From PALSA-1336 sp038203095 (GTDB lineage: Bacteria; Patescibacteriota; Doudnabacteria; UBA920): DNA of 36,844 bases. The stretch is taken from contig JBBREH010000010.1 in the NCBI GenBank assembly GCA_038203095.1, positions 1 to 36,844 of the forward strand, read 5' to 3'. Below, one piece after another: positions 1-6,862 of the stretch. Within the stretch, counting starts at the first letter, position 1, and the number at the start of each line of letters is the position of its first letter. Both the position numbers and the translations under genes were made by a program. Below the pieces are notes generated by a model. The model did no database searches. It was not told where the DNA came from and saw only the letters and a list, made by a program, of their open reading frames with translations.

Positions 1-2
1 AT

Positions 3-125
3 ACTACCAATTCCTTGGACGGCAGTTTTAGTCACTTGAAAGATTTATTGAGAATCCATCGAGGACTAAAAAGGCATCGACGATACAAACTCATCCAGGA
101 GATTTTAGCAAATCCTAAGCACTAG
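3..125 (+). CDS. C-terminal end of a transposase (cut by window edge)
   Basis: An open frame runs in from the left edge and stops at TAG 123-125, giving about 40 residues. The tail contains NSLDGSFSHLKDLLRIHRGL followed by a basic stretch. This resembles the C-terminus of DDE-type transposases, where an N-S/A-L-[DE]-G motif is followed by an [FS]xHLK segment and 'HRGL'. The catalytic core lies outside the window, so the family and whether the element is intact cannot be judged. No inverted repeat was recognised just downstream. Confidence 0.5.
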   Translation, partial: TTNSLDGSFSHLKDLLRIHRGLKRHRRYKLIQEILANPKH

Positions 126-148
126 AATTAAGTATTATACCTTGTTTT

Positions 149-189
149 CTACTAAATACTAAATAATACTATAATTACTAAATACTAAG
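149..189. repeat. Short-word repeat built on TACTAAATAC
   Basis: The word actaaatact / tactaaatac occurs several times within about 40 bp, overlapping the 3' end of the small gene at 178-405. The same word returns in the purL-purQ spacer (1657-1739). It is one of several simple-word repeats that fill spacers in this window. Confidence 0.5.
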
Positions 190-405
190 TTTTGGATTAT
201 TGAGCTTCGTGTGAGCTCGGGCGAACTTGATTTTTTTCTTTTTGGCCGATTGAGTATCCAGTTTGGTATGCATTATATTCTTATATTCATCTGAGCCGAC
301 TGTATAAAGGTTTTTATTGTCGTAATTATTTAATGCGTCGGCATGTCCTTGTGTTTGGATTGGAGTTAGATGTCCATCGGCACCTTCAAAATCAAGTTCA
401 GACAT
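178..405 (-). CDS. Small hydrophilic protein of unknown function (75 aa)
   Basis: I do not recognise this protein. It starts MSELDFEGADG, is hydrophilic and has a lysine-rich stretch (KKKKIK) near residue 60. There is no signal peptide or membrane segment. Reading the minus strand, AAGGA lies about 7 nt before the ATG at 405. An in-frame ATG two codons upstream (411) would sit almost on that SD, so 405 is preferred. The good SD, uncommon among the larger genes here, is the main argument that it is real. It follows the RMF-like gene on the same strand with a 61-bp gap and may be cotranscribed with it. Confidence 0.5.
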   Translation of the reverse strand: MSELDFEGADGHLTPIQTQGHADALNNYDNKNLYTVGSDEYKNIMHTKLDTQSAKKKKIKFARAHTKLNNPKLSI

Positions 406-466
406 AGTCATTTCCTTTTTGGAGGCAAATGCGTTTAGAGCGCATAATCCTTAAATTAAGATTTAT

Positions 467-679
467 TTACTCAAGGGTATCCATAGCGTCTTTGGCTTGA
501 TTTCTTGCGCGCTCTGCATCGTTCCACCCTGAATTCCACCTATGCCAAGCTTGGGAATTTTCTGGATGGGGATTATTTTTCGATTGTCCGGGCAGGTTTG
601 CTTGATGACCCTCAAGCTGAGTTTTTCTTAAATCTTGATCTTTGAATTCTTGGGCCGTTGAATCGGGATTTTTAGTCAT
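467..679 (-). CDS. Small RMF-like protein (ribosome modulation factor / CrpP-like fold), 70 aa
   Basis: From the ATG at 679 the protein begins MTKNPDSTAQEF. Its second half reads EGHQ-A-x3-G-QSK, then a proline-containing linker, then W-x2-W-x2-GW-x-DAE. This matches the layout of ribosome modulation factor (GYQAGxxGxSK...P...W..GW.EA), which dimerises 100S ribosomes in starved proteobacteria, and of related small CrpP-type proteins. The similarity is motif-level and read by eye. A longer in-frame start at 736 exists, but it would overlap purQ and read through the palindrome at 691-703, so the shorter form is preferred. No clear SD is seen. A ribosome-hibernation role is inference. The alternative is an unrelated small protein with a convergent W/G pattern. 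Confidence 0.45.
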   Translation of the reverse strand: MTKNPDSTAQEFKDQDLRKTQLEGHQANLPGQSKNNPHPENSQAWHRWNSGWNDAERARNQAKDAMDTLE

Positions 680-690
680 ATATTTAATTT

Positions 691-703
691 CCGCCAATGG
701 CGG
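691..703. repeat. 13-bp palindrome upstream of the RMF-like gene
   Basis: ccgccaatggcgg is a perfect palindrome around a central A, between the purQ stop and the start of the RMF-like gene. It shares the 'ggc-caatggc-gcc' look of repeat family 1 (22925-22993 and inside purL) and may be a remnant of it. Confidence 0.4.
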
Positions 704-710
704 ATTCGCA

Positions 711-1649
711 TTACGCGGAAAAGTAGTTAATTGCATTTATAAAAATTTGCAAAGCTTGGGTGTGTTTAGGTAAAGGTTTGCCGTTTCTCATCAGTTTTTC
801 TTTTTCCAGCGGCCAAGAAGGTGTTTGGGTAAAGAAGATTGCGCGTTCGGGGTGGGGCATAGTGCCAAGGATTCTTCCGTTGGCTGATGTTAGCATTGCG
901 ATATTTAAAGTTGAGCCATTGGGGTTAGGGATTAGGTTTTGGTACTTACAAATATCACCTTTATAGTATACACCACCTACGAAACCTGTGATTTGGTCAA
1001 TTGCTTCTTTAAAATGCTGCGGTGTCTCTCGTCGTAAGTTACTTACGCCTCCAGACATCCTCGCATTTTGCCTCGCGCTTGACTCAAATCCCAGGTTTCG
1101 TTTTAAACCGGCTATTATAGCTTTGTCAGCCACAAATTTGCCTTCGCCGTGGGCAATGGGCAGAGAAAGGTGTTTAATTTCTTTAAGCCAGGGACTAGCC
1201 TCCCCTAACCCCTCCTTTGAAAGGAGGGGAATGCGAACATCCACCCATCTATCAGTGTATCTATTATTGTCATTAAAGGTTAGGGTGCCGGGAAGCAGGC
1301 CTAAATTGGTTAAAATTTGGAAGCCGTTGCAAATACCAATGACCAGTTTGTCTTTGGAAGTAAAATCGGTTAAATATTTTTGTAAATGATTGCGTAATTT
1401 GTTGGCGTAAGCTTTGCCGGACCCTAAATCATCGCCGTAACTAAAGCCGCCCGGAATTGCGAGGATTTGGTAGCGGGATAATTTTTTTGGACTGGCAATC
1501 AAGTCATTAATATGGACAATATCAGCATTGCCTGTCGTAGACCCTGAGCCAGCGTTAGCAAGTCGAAGGGCAAGTTCAAAAGCTGCTGCAGTTTCTTCTT
1601 CGCAGTTAAGGCCGTAGCCGGAAAGGATAATTACTTTTGGATGTTGCAT
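711..1649 (-). CDS. purQ: Phosphoribosylformylglycinamidine synthase, glutaminase subunit
   Basis: PurQ hydrolyses glutamine and passes ammonia to PurL to make FGAM in purine synthesis. The class-I amidotransferase signature is present: CEEET near residue 16, IPGGFSYGDDL (65-75), nucleophile GICNGFQ (Cys107) and PHPER (His266, Glu268). At 312 residues it is longer than the roughly 220-270 usual for the family. The excess sits in three segments that look repeat-derived: RLANAGSGSTTG (near 30), LLSKEGLGE (near 140) and a Ser/Arg-rich stretch near 190-212. The catalytic elements are untouched. It lies 94 bp downstream of purL on the same strand, so an operon is likely. No SD is evident at the ATG. 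Confidence 0.93.
   Translation of the reverse strand: MQHPKVIILSGYGLNCEEETAAAFELALRLANAGSGSTTGNADIVHINDLIASPKKLSRYQILAIPGGFSYGDDLGSGKAYANKLRNHLQKYLTDFTSKDKLVIGICNGFQILTNLGLLPGTLTFNDNNRYTDRWVDVRIPLLSKEGLGEASPWLKEIKHLSLPIAHGEGKFVADKAIIAGLKRNLGFESSARQNARMSGGVSNLRRETPQHFKEAIDQITGFVGGVYYKGDICKYQNLIPNPNGSTLNIAMLTSANGRILGTMPHPERAIFFTQTPSWPLEKEKLMRNGKPLPKHTQALQIFINAINYFSA
1013..1090. repeat. Probable in-frame repeat insertion in purQ (codons near 190-212)
   Basis: This stretch encodes a Ser/Arg/Asn-rich segment (SSARQNARMSGGVSNLRRE) foreign to PurQ. It contains the palindrome cgtaagttacttacg. It is flanked by normal PurQ sequence and keeps the frame. No second copy was found in the window, so the repeat origin is inferred from its composition, palindrome and position. 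Confidence 0.4.
1199..1232. repeat. Palindromic in-frame insertion in purQ (LLSKEGLGE type)
   Basis: A perfect 21-bp palindrome, cccctcctttgaaaggagggg, occupies 1209-1229 and is preceded by cccctaa. On the coding strand it reads LLSKEGLGE, a peptide typical of dispersed CCCCTCC...GGAGGGG repeats in bacterial genomes. It interrupts purQ without breaking the frame. Confidence 0.6.
1535..1572. repeat. Probable in-frame repeat insertion in purQ (codons near 28-40)
   Basis: On the coding strand this reads ttcgacttgctaacgctgg and continues to gggtctacgacagg, encoding RLANAGSGSTTG. It resembles the widespread dispersed repeat TTCGACaaGCTcA...GGCTCAGGGTCTACGACAGG. PurQ proteins normally go directly from 'AFELA' to '[VI]VHINDL' here, so the extra dozen residues are best explained as an insertion. 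Confidence 0.45.
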
Positions 1650-1656
1650 ATAGTCT

Positions 1657-1739
1657 TCTACTAAATACTAAAAGGTACGAAATGTACTAAATCCTAGGTC
1701 AACGTTTTAGTATTTTTAGTATATTTCGTATTTAGTAGA
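1657..1739. repeat. Inverted-repeat element in the purL-purQ spacer
   Basis: tctactaaatac (1657-1668) and gtatttagtaga (1728-1739) are perfect inverted ends of an 83-bp AT-rich segment. The segment fills nearly the whole 94-bp gap and contains further 'actaaat' and 'ttagtat' words. It could fold into a long imperfect hairpin in the purLQ transcript. There is no T-tract, so it is unlikely to be a strong terminator. Confidence 0.6.
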
Positions 1740-1743
1740 CAGT

Positions 1744-4700
1744 TTAATAATTCTTAAACGTTTTTTTGTAGGCCTTTTCCGCTTGGTTTAAATTGAGACT
1801 TAAGATTTTTTTATCAGCGCGATCTTTTATTATCAGCTCCGACTTGTCGGTAACCTTACCAATTTTACCAATTGTGTTGCCGGTCATTAGTTTTTCGAAT
1901 TCTTGGGTTTTTTTGGGATCAACAGAAACCAAAATTCTACCTTGGCTTTCAGAAAAGAGAGCCTCGTAATTTTCCTGCCACGCGCCGGGTACATTGGCCA
2001 AATTTACTGTCGCTCCCAGCCTACCACCAATTAATTTTTTGGCTAGAGCAATGGCTAATCCGCCTCGGTTAATGCTAATGGCAGACGATATTAGGCTTCG
2101 TTGGTTGCTGTTGAAAACAGATTTATAGAGGCGGTGGTTTTTAAGGGCGTTGACTTGAGGAACGTTGCCAGTTTGTAGCGGAGGCCATTGACCTCCATTT
2201 TTCTGGCGGCCACTTGCAGCCGCTACACCTGTAATCATCTGCGCAAATTCACTCCCAGCCAGTTCGTTATTTGTCTCGCCCAAAATATAAATTATGTCGC
2301 CGGGTATTTTAGCATCCAGGGAAACAGTTTTTTCTATGTCTGGAATTACGCCTACGGCAGAAATCAGCAATGTTGGGAGGATGGAAATTTTTACAGGTTT
2401 GCCATCGGATCCAAACCCTTTAAAGTCGTTATGCATACTGTCTTTGCCGGAAATAAAAGGCGTGCCAAAGTCTACGGCCGTTTCAAAGCAGGCGCGCGCG
2501 GCTTCTTTAAGCTGCCATAGGCGATGAGGGTCTTGGGGCGAGCACCAGCAAAAATTATCCAGCAATGCTAAATAATCTATGTCGGCACCGGCAGCAACCG
2601 CGGCTCTAATTGCGGAGTCAATAGAACAGGCGGCCATTTGGTAAGGGTCGATGTCAGATAAATGAGGGTAGAGTCCGGAAGAAAGTACTACGCCTTTTTG
2701 GGAGCTTAAAACCGGACGAATAACCGCAGCTTCGCTGTTAACTTTGCCTCGGCCTTGCAGGGGTTTTTGAACACTTGAGCCTTGGACTTCATGGTCGTAT
2801 TGTTGGTTAACAAATTCGGTGGAGGTGATGTTGGGGGAGGATAAAAGATTTAAGATTAAAGATTTAAGTTCTGTAGCGTGCCCATTTATGGGCGTTTGGG
2901 ATCGCCGATAAATCGGCACGCTACGCTTGGTGACTAGCTGTTTTTTTGGTCTTCCGTTGTGAAAAAAATTTAAATCAATGTCCAAAACTTTTTTGCCGTT
3001 GTACTTAACCACGCATTTTCCATTGCGCGTAAATTTGCCAATAGCTGTGGCTTCTACATCGCGGGTCTTCATTAACTTTTCAAATTTTTTCCATTTTTTT
3101 TGTGGTATAGCCAAGATCATGCGTTCTTGGCTTTCCGAAACCCAGGTTTGCCAGGGCTGGAGACCGGGATACTTTAAAGGCACTTTATCTAAATTTACTT
3201 CACAGCCATTTGAGCTTTGCGCCATTTCGCCGACTGCGCTAGACAAACCGCCGGCGCCGCAATCAGTAATTGAATTATATAAATTTAAATCGCGGGCTTC
3301 TTTGCAAATTGCGTCGCTAAATTTTTTTTGGGTAATTGGGTCGCCAATTTGCACGGCTGTCGCGGGGGAGTGGGAGTCCAGGCCTTCCGATGAAAAAGTC
3401 GCGCCGTGAATGCCGTCTACGCCCACGCGGCCGCCAACCATGACAATAAGGTCGCCGGGTTTTGCCTGTTTTTCCCAGGCTTTTTTTCGACCGATTTTTT
3501 TTGGCAACAAACCCAATGTGCCGGCAAATACCAATGGCTTGCCGCGGTAGGAATCGTCAAAATATAAAAAACCTAAAGGTGTGGGGATGCCTGACTGGTT
3601 GCCACCGCTGTTTATGCCGGCAATTACGCCATCCATAATGCGACGGGCGGAGAGCATCTTTTGTTCATTGTGCTGTAGAGGAGTCCATTGGCCTCCATTT
3701 TTTTGGCGGCCGTCCAACTTCGCCAAGGCTTCGGCGGACAAGCTGGTCGTCCCTACAGGCTTAGAACGATATAATTCTGTCTTATTATCCGGGCTTGCCA
3801 AACAAAAACCAAAAAAGTTTGCCACGGGTTTGGCACCCAGACCAAAACCCAGCGCATCACGGTTTACACCCACAATGCCCGTAATTGCCCCTCCAAACGG
3901 GTCCAACGCCGAAGGTGTGTTGTGGGTTTCCACTTTGTGGGCAATAATATTGTCTTTATCAAACACAATGCCACCGGCGTTGTCGGTAAATACGGAAACA
4001 CAGAAATCTTGCTCGCCCTTTTGTTTTCTTATGGCTTCAGTGGCGGCTTTAATGTAAGTTTTGTAGATGCCGTTTTTTAGCTCGTCCATCGGGTCGCAAA
4101 AAATCGTGTGCTTACAATGTTCGCTCCAGGTTTGCGCCAGAGTTTCCAGTTCAATATCGGTTGGTTTTCTTTTGAGGGCATTGAAATAGACACGGATGGC
4201 TTTAAGTTCTTCCAGTGACAGCGCGAGAGGGCCTCTTCGTAGGCCCATAAATGGGCGCGCTACACTCGAATTGTAGCGTGCCGATTTATCGGCCTCATCG
4301 GCAACCCCCAGCTTTCCCAGTCTTTCCAGCTCCTCATCACCCACATTCAAATCCACCAAACTCACTTTACTACCGGATGTGAGTTTTACTTTAGGAACAA
4401 TTAAATCCATGCCACCGTCTTTTTGGTATTCTGAAAAAGTTTTTATGCTGGCTCGCTGAATAAGCGGGTTGTAAAGAGAGGTGGCGATTTTTTGGATATC
4501 TGCGGAGCCTCTCCCCATTGCTGAGGGGGAGTACCCTGCGAAGCGGGGGGAGGGGGTTGGATCATTAAACGAAATAAAAAAGACCTGGCTGAAATATACA
4601 TTCTGTTCAGGTTTAAATTTAATCTTGGCGCCATCCGCTAATGTTTCTTTGGCTGTATGGCCAATGTTGTCGGTAACGCCGGGTAAGTAGCCGATTTCAA

Positions 4701-4941
4701 TGGCGTAGGAAAAAGAGTCGGTAGTGGGTAGTGGGTAGTGGGTAGTCAACTGGCTAAGCGGGTTTGCCAAAAGTTGACATGCTTTTACCAGTTGTTTTTT
4801 GTTCAGCTTAGCATCTATGGTATAGCACTCCGCCAGGTACACCTCTCCTAATTTGTGTTTTAGCCCCAAATCCGTAAACTGCTGTTTTTTGACTTTGGTT
4901 CGGGCATCGGGGATGGTTGAAGTAACGTAGATGCGGTGCAT
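1744..4941 (-). CDS. purL: Phosphoribosylformylglycinamidine synthase, PurS-PurL fusion
   Basis: It catalyses ATP-dependent conversion of FGAR to FGAM with ammonia from PurQ. Residues 1-200 look like two PurS-like halves (MHRIYVTSTIPDARTKVKKQ; SYAIEIGYLPGVTDN). The PurL core follows, with TWSEHCKHTIF (about 270-280), GGAITGIVGVNRDALG, GGRVGVDGIHGATFSSEGLD, SITDCGAGGLSSAVGEMAQ, and in the second half the GTPFISGKDSMHND substrate loop. At 1065 residues it exceeds the roughly 950-1000 I expect for PurSL proteins. The difference is accounted for by about six in-frame repeat-derived segments in linkers (near residues 65-74, 128-145, 214-234, 388-423, 673-690 and 905-923), listed separately. No SD is obvious at the ATG. 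purQ follows after 94 bp. Confidence 0.93.
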   Translation of the reverse strand: MHRIYVTSTIPDARTKVKKQQFTDLGLKHKLGEVYLAECYTIDAKLNKKQLVKACQLLANPLSQLTTHYPLPTTDSFSYAIEIGYLPGVTDNIGHTAKETLADGAKIKFKPEQNVYFSQVFFISFNDPTPSPRFAGYSPSAMGRGSADIQKIATSLYNPLIQRASIKTFSEYQKDGGMDLIVPKVKLTSGSKVSLVDLNVGDEELERLGKLGVADEADKSARYNSSVARPFMGLRRGPLALSLEELKAIRVYFNALKRKPTDIELETLAQTWSEHCKHTIFCDPMDELKNGIYKTYIKAATEAIRKQKGEQDFCVSVFTDNAGGIVFDKDNIIAHKVETHNTPSALDPFGGAITGIVGVNRDALGFGLGAKPVANFFGFCLASPDNKTELYRSKPVGTTSLSAEALAKLDGRQKNGGQWTPLQHNEQKMLSARRIMDGVIAGINSGGNQSGIPTPLGFLYFDDSYRGKPLVFAGTLGLLPKKIGRKKAWEKQAKPGDLIVMVGGRVGVDGIHGATFSSEGLDSHSPATAVQIGDPITQKKFSDAICKEARDLNLYNSITDCGAGGLSSAVGEMAQSSNGCEVNLDKVPLKYPGLQPWQTWVSESQERMILAIPQKKWKKFEKLMKTRDVEATAIGKFTRNGKCVVKYNGKKVLDIDLNFFHNGRPKKQLVTKRSVPIYRRSQTPINGHATELKSLILNLLSSPNITSTEFVNQQYDHEVQGSSVQKPLQGRGKVNSEAAVIRPVLSSQKGVVLSSGLYPHLSDIDPYQMAACSIDSAIRAAVAAGADIDYLALLDNFCWCSPQDPHRLWQLKEAARACFETAVDFGTPFISGKDSMHNDFKGFGSDGKPVKISILPTLLISAVGVIPDIEKTVSLDAKIPGDIIYILGETNNELAGSEFAQMITGVAAASGRQKNGGQWPPLQTGNVPQVNALKNHRLYKSVFNSNQRSLISSAISINRGGLAIALAKKLIGGRLGATVNLANVPGAWQENYEALFSESQGRILVSVDPKKTQEFEKLMTGNTIGKIGKVTDKSELIIKDRADKKILSLNLNQAEKAYKKTFKNY
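2174..2227. repeat. Palindromic repeat family 1, in frame in purL (codons ~905-923)
   Basis: Inverted ends tgtagcgg (2174-2181) and ccgctaca (2220-2227) bracket 54 bp (18 codons). The element encodes GRQKNGGQWPPLQ. The same peptide with one change appears in the insertion at 3673-3778. The DNA core ggccattgacctccattttt is also recognisable, reversed, at 22925-22993. This is direct internal evidence for a mobile or propagated repeat in coding sequence. Confidence 0.75.
2873..2924. repeat. Palindromic repeat family 2, in frame in purL (codons ~673-690)
   Basis: gtagcgtgcc (2873-2882) pairs with ggcacgctac (2915-2924). Inside are two smaller palindromes, cccatttatggg and gccgataaatcggc. The same two palindromes occur at 4241-4303 and 8038-8126. 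The element encodes a segment of the type RSVPIYRRSQTPINGHAT within the PurL linker. Confidence 0.75.
3673..3778. repeat. Palindromic repeat family 1 (long form), in frame in purL (codons ~388-423)
   Basis: ctgtag...ctacag ends bracket 106 bp. The first third matches the family 1 core (gtccattggcctccatttttttggcggcc), encoding GRQKNGGQWTPLQ. The remainder (cgccaaggcttcggcgga...) encodes an Ala/Leu/Ser-rich stretch and holds its own small inverted repeat. It interrupts PurL between RSKPVG and NEQKML while keeping the frame. Confidence 0.7.
4241..4303. repeat. Palindromic repeat family 2, in frame in purL (codons ~214-234)
   Basis: gcccataaatgggc, then gcgctaca and tgtagcgtgcc around a short loop, then gccgatttatcggc. 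These are the same modules as at 2873-2924, rearranged so that the palindromes flank the gctac/gtagc stem. It encodes a segment ending SARYNSSVARPFMGLRRG in the linker after the PurS-like domain. Confidence 0.75.
4507..4558. repeat. CCTCTCCCC...GGGGGAGG repeat, in frame in purL (codons ~128-145)
   Basis: A C-rich arm (cctctcccc) and a G-rich arm (ggggggaggggg) flank gctgagggggagtaccctgcgaag. It encodes PTPSPRFAGYSPSAMGRGS. This is the dispersed CCCCTC/GAGGGG type, related in style to 1199-1232 and to the N-terminus of the HAD gene (8769-8858). Confidence 0.6.
4721..4747. repeat. Octamer tandem repeat (gtagtggg) within purL
   Basis: gtagtggg is repeated about three times in tandem. On the coding strand it yields LTTHYPLPTT between the two PurS-like halves. 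An 8-bp unit is not a multiple of three, so a change of a single unit would shift the frame of the whole 1065-codon gene. Confidence 0.65.
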
Positions 4942-5242
4942 TATTTAAGATTTTAGATTGGAGATTTAAGATTTAGAAAGCAAAACACTCCCTAAACGGG
5001 AAAGTCGGGAGGTTAGGTTATTCATCTGTGTAATCTGTTTTAATCTGTGTACCTTCTGCCGGTAGGCAAGGTCTGTCCTAGCGCTATATTTCACTAAAAT
5101 AGGTGAGATTTTTGCCAAATTTCAGCTATGCTCATATTTGAATAATAACAAAGAAACTTCATTTTGGATAGGGTTCTGTTTTTAGCGAAAATTGACAAAA
5201 GCCCCGCCAATTAGGTAAGGTTAGAGGAATAAAGAAGAGGCA
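4942..5242. other. Gene-free spacer with short-word repeats
   Basis: No gene was found in these 301 bp. They hold the near-repeats gattttagattggagatttaagattt (about 4948-4975) and atctgtgtaatctgttttaatctgtgta (about 5025-5052), plus AT-rich sequence. The spacer separates the minus-strand pur genes from the plus-strand peptide gene, so promoters for both directions should lie here. None is clear enough to call. Confidence 0.4.
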
Positions 5243-5365
5243 ATGAAAACCCTCAAAAAAATTGTAAAATTTTTTTTGGCCCCTCCGGTGGTCGTGGGGG
5301 CGCTGTGGTGGATGTTTTCCACAGCGGGCCAGCTTCAGGCCCCAATAATGAAGCTTATTCGCTAA
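5243..5365 (+). CDS. 40-residue secreted or membrane peptide
   Basis: This short frame reads MKTLKKIVKFFLAPPVVVGA and ends QAPIMKLIR. It has a basic N-terminus followed by a hydrophobic stretch, as in a signal anchor. An SD-like agaagagg lies 2-3 nt upstream of the ATG. A strong Rho-independent terminator begins on the stop codon, so this is a compact one-gene transcription unit. I recognise no family. A translated leader or toxin-like membrane peptide is possible but unsupported. Confidence 0.5.
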   Translation: MKTLKKIVKFFLAPPVVVGALWWMFSTAGQLQAPIMKLIR

Positions 5366-5398
5366 ACGCGCCGCATATTTTATCCGCGGCGCGTTTTT
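5365..5398 (+). terminator. Rho-independent terminator after the 40-aa peptide gene
   Basis: aacgcgccgc (5365-5374) pairs perfectly with gcggcgcgtt (5386-5395) across an 11-nt AT-rich loop, and the stem runs into a T-run. The first base of the stem is the last base of the stop codon. Confidence 0.85.
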
Positions 5399-5405
5399 AA
5401 TTTTG

Positions 5406-5453
5406 TACTTAGTGTCAAGGGTGCCCCTTGACACTAAGTAGACTAATTTTTTT
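5406..5453. terminator. Second hairpin with T-tract
   Basis: tacttagtgtcaagg (5406-5420) and ccttgacactaagta (5426-5440) form a perfect 15-bp stem with a 5-nt loop. A run of T follows at 5446-5453. It could be a back-up or bidirectional terminator, or a small mobile palindrome. Confidence 0.55.
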
Positions 5454-5838
5454 TCTAAGATATTAAAAAAATTGTAAACAAATCTACATTTGTAGAATTG
5501 ATTACAATAATTATTTTTACTTTAAATGTCGCAAAAAAGTTTTTAGTAAAGATGTTGCAATTGTAGCGTTTTAGTAAAAATTAAAAAAACAAAATAAAAC
5601 CGCCAAAAGGCGGGGAAGGGGGAAGGAAGAAAGTACGACAGATACTTTCTTCCTGTAGGGGCAGAGAAATGGGGATAATATTAGCAGTTAATTTTACAGA
5701 GGAAATTTGGCGGGCGAACCCCGTCTGTCGCGGGTTCACCCAAAGAAAAAATTATGCGTTCTTAAGTTGCGCACGCATCCTCCTTTGGATTTTTTACACC
5801 CTCTGGCTAGGGTGTAAAAGCATGCTTGTAAAAAACAT
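5454..5838. other. Gene-poor stretch with three hairpins
   Basis: This AT-rich spacer precedes the transposable element. Hairpins are ccgccaaaaggcgg (5600-5613), ggaagaaagta with tactttcttcc (5625-5653) and ttttacaccct with agggtgtaaaa (5792-5819). The last stands 19 bp from the left end of the element. A 63-codon frame at 5669-5860 runs into the element's terminal repeat and is not accepted as a gene. Confidence 0.5.
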
Positions 5839-5876
5839 GGGGTCAAGTCTAAACATATAACAAAAAGTTTCAAATA

Positions 5877-5885
5877 TGCTATAAT
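5877..5885 (+). promoter_or_regulatory. Extended -10 promoter of the transposase
   Basis: TGCTATAAT is a consensus extended -10 box located 44 nt before the transposase ATG, inside the element. The degenerate copy has TGCCATAAT at the equivalent place. No good -35 is seen. Confidence 0.55.
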
Positions 5886-5929
5886 TACCTTAATAATACT
5901 AAGAAATAATCAGGTTATTTGCACATTTT

Positions 5930-6862
5930 ATGGCCAGACCGCTGAGAATTGAATATCCGGGAGCTTATTATCATGTTATTAATAGGGGTCTTGAACGCAG
6001 GGATATTTTTAAAAACAACAAAGATTACGAGTACTTTTTACTGTTGCTTAACAAGCTTTCGTTAAAATATAATCTGATTGTCCACAGTTATTGTTTAATG
6101 ACTAACCATTATCATCTTTATTTAGAAACACCCAATGGAAATTTATCAAAAATAATGAGGCAGTTAGACGGTATTTACACCCAAGCCTTTAATCATAAAT
6201 ACAACAGAGTTGGACCGCTTATGCAAGGCCGATATAAAGCCGTGCTCATAGATAAAGACAGCTATTCGCTGGAGCTTTCTCGCTATATTCACCTAAATCC
6301 GGTTAGGGCAAAAATGGTAGACAGTCCAGAAAAGTACCAGTGGTCAAGTTACGGGGCATTTATAAAAAAAGCGGAAACGCCAAGATTTTTACAAACGGCC
6401 TGGTTGCTTTCCCAGTTTGCCGGCTTGCAAAACAAGGCTATAAAATTATTTAAGCAGTTTACTTGTATTAGCCTTGCCAATGGCTGGACACCGGAAAAAG
6501 ACGCTTACAAAGGAATAATTTTAGGCAGTAAAGAGTTTGTTTCGCAAATACAGCAAGCTCACATATCCGGCAAGCAGGATATTGAAATTCCGCTTTTGGC
6601 CAAGGCACAAAAAGAAATATCGGTTGAAAGATTGCAGGAGTTTGCTCAAAAATTAACTCTTAATGTAAAATTAAGAAATAAACTTATTGTATTTGGCTTG
6701 CGAAATTATTCGCAATTAAAACTTAAACAAATTGCAAAAATTGTGGAAGCGCCTAGTTACTCTGCAGTAGTTATGATGGCCAACAGATTGAGTACAGAAG
6801 CACAGAAGAACGCGCAGGTTAAACAGCTGGTAACAAAAATTACCGACTTTTGCGCCGGCTAA
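5930..6862 (+). CDS. REP-associated tyrosine transposase (Y1_Tnp, IS200-like)
   Basis: This 310-residue protein begins MARPLRIEYPGAYYHVINRG, the standard start of the TnpA-REP family. The metal-binding HUH motif is MTNHYHLYLET (His60-Tyr-His62). The nucleophile is probably Tyr83 in GIYTQAFN, and GRYKAVLID with YIHLNPVRA follow. These enzymes nick and join single-stranded DNA at hairpins. The N-terminal domain (about 1-150) is Y1_Tnp. The C-terminal half, with an ERLQEFAQKLTLN segment and a possible HTH near 260-290, is typical of longer members. The frame is intact, so the element may be active. It is alone between the inverted ends. Confidence 0.93.
   Translation: MARPLRIEYPGAYYHVINRGLERRDIFKNNKDYEYFLLLLNKLSLKYNLIVHSYCLMTNHYHLYLETPNGNLSKIMRQLDGIYTQAFNHKYNRVGPLMQGRYKAVLIDKDSYSLELSRYIHLNPVRAKMVDSPEKYQWSSYGAFIKKAETPRFLQTAWLLSQFAGLQNKAIKLFKQFTCISLANGWTPEKDAYKGIILGSKEFVSQIQQAHISGKQDIEIPLLAKAQKEISVERLQEFAQKLTLNVKLRNKLIVFGLRNYSQLKLKQIAKIVEAPSYSAVVMMANRLSTEAQKNAQVKQLVTKITDFCAG

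Noticed and set aside
5700..5745. Hairpin gaacccc...gggttc suggesting a tRNA T-arm
   Set aside because: No acceptor, D or anticodon stems could be matched around it, so it is only an inverted repeat.
5669..5860. 63-codon open frame before the transposable element
   Set aside because: It crosses a hairpin (5792-5819) and ends within the element's terminal repeat. It has an SD-like ggggcag, but the coding character is poor. At best it is a fragment.
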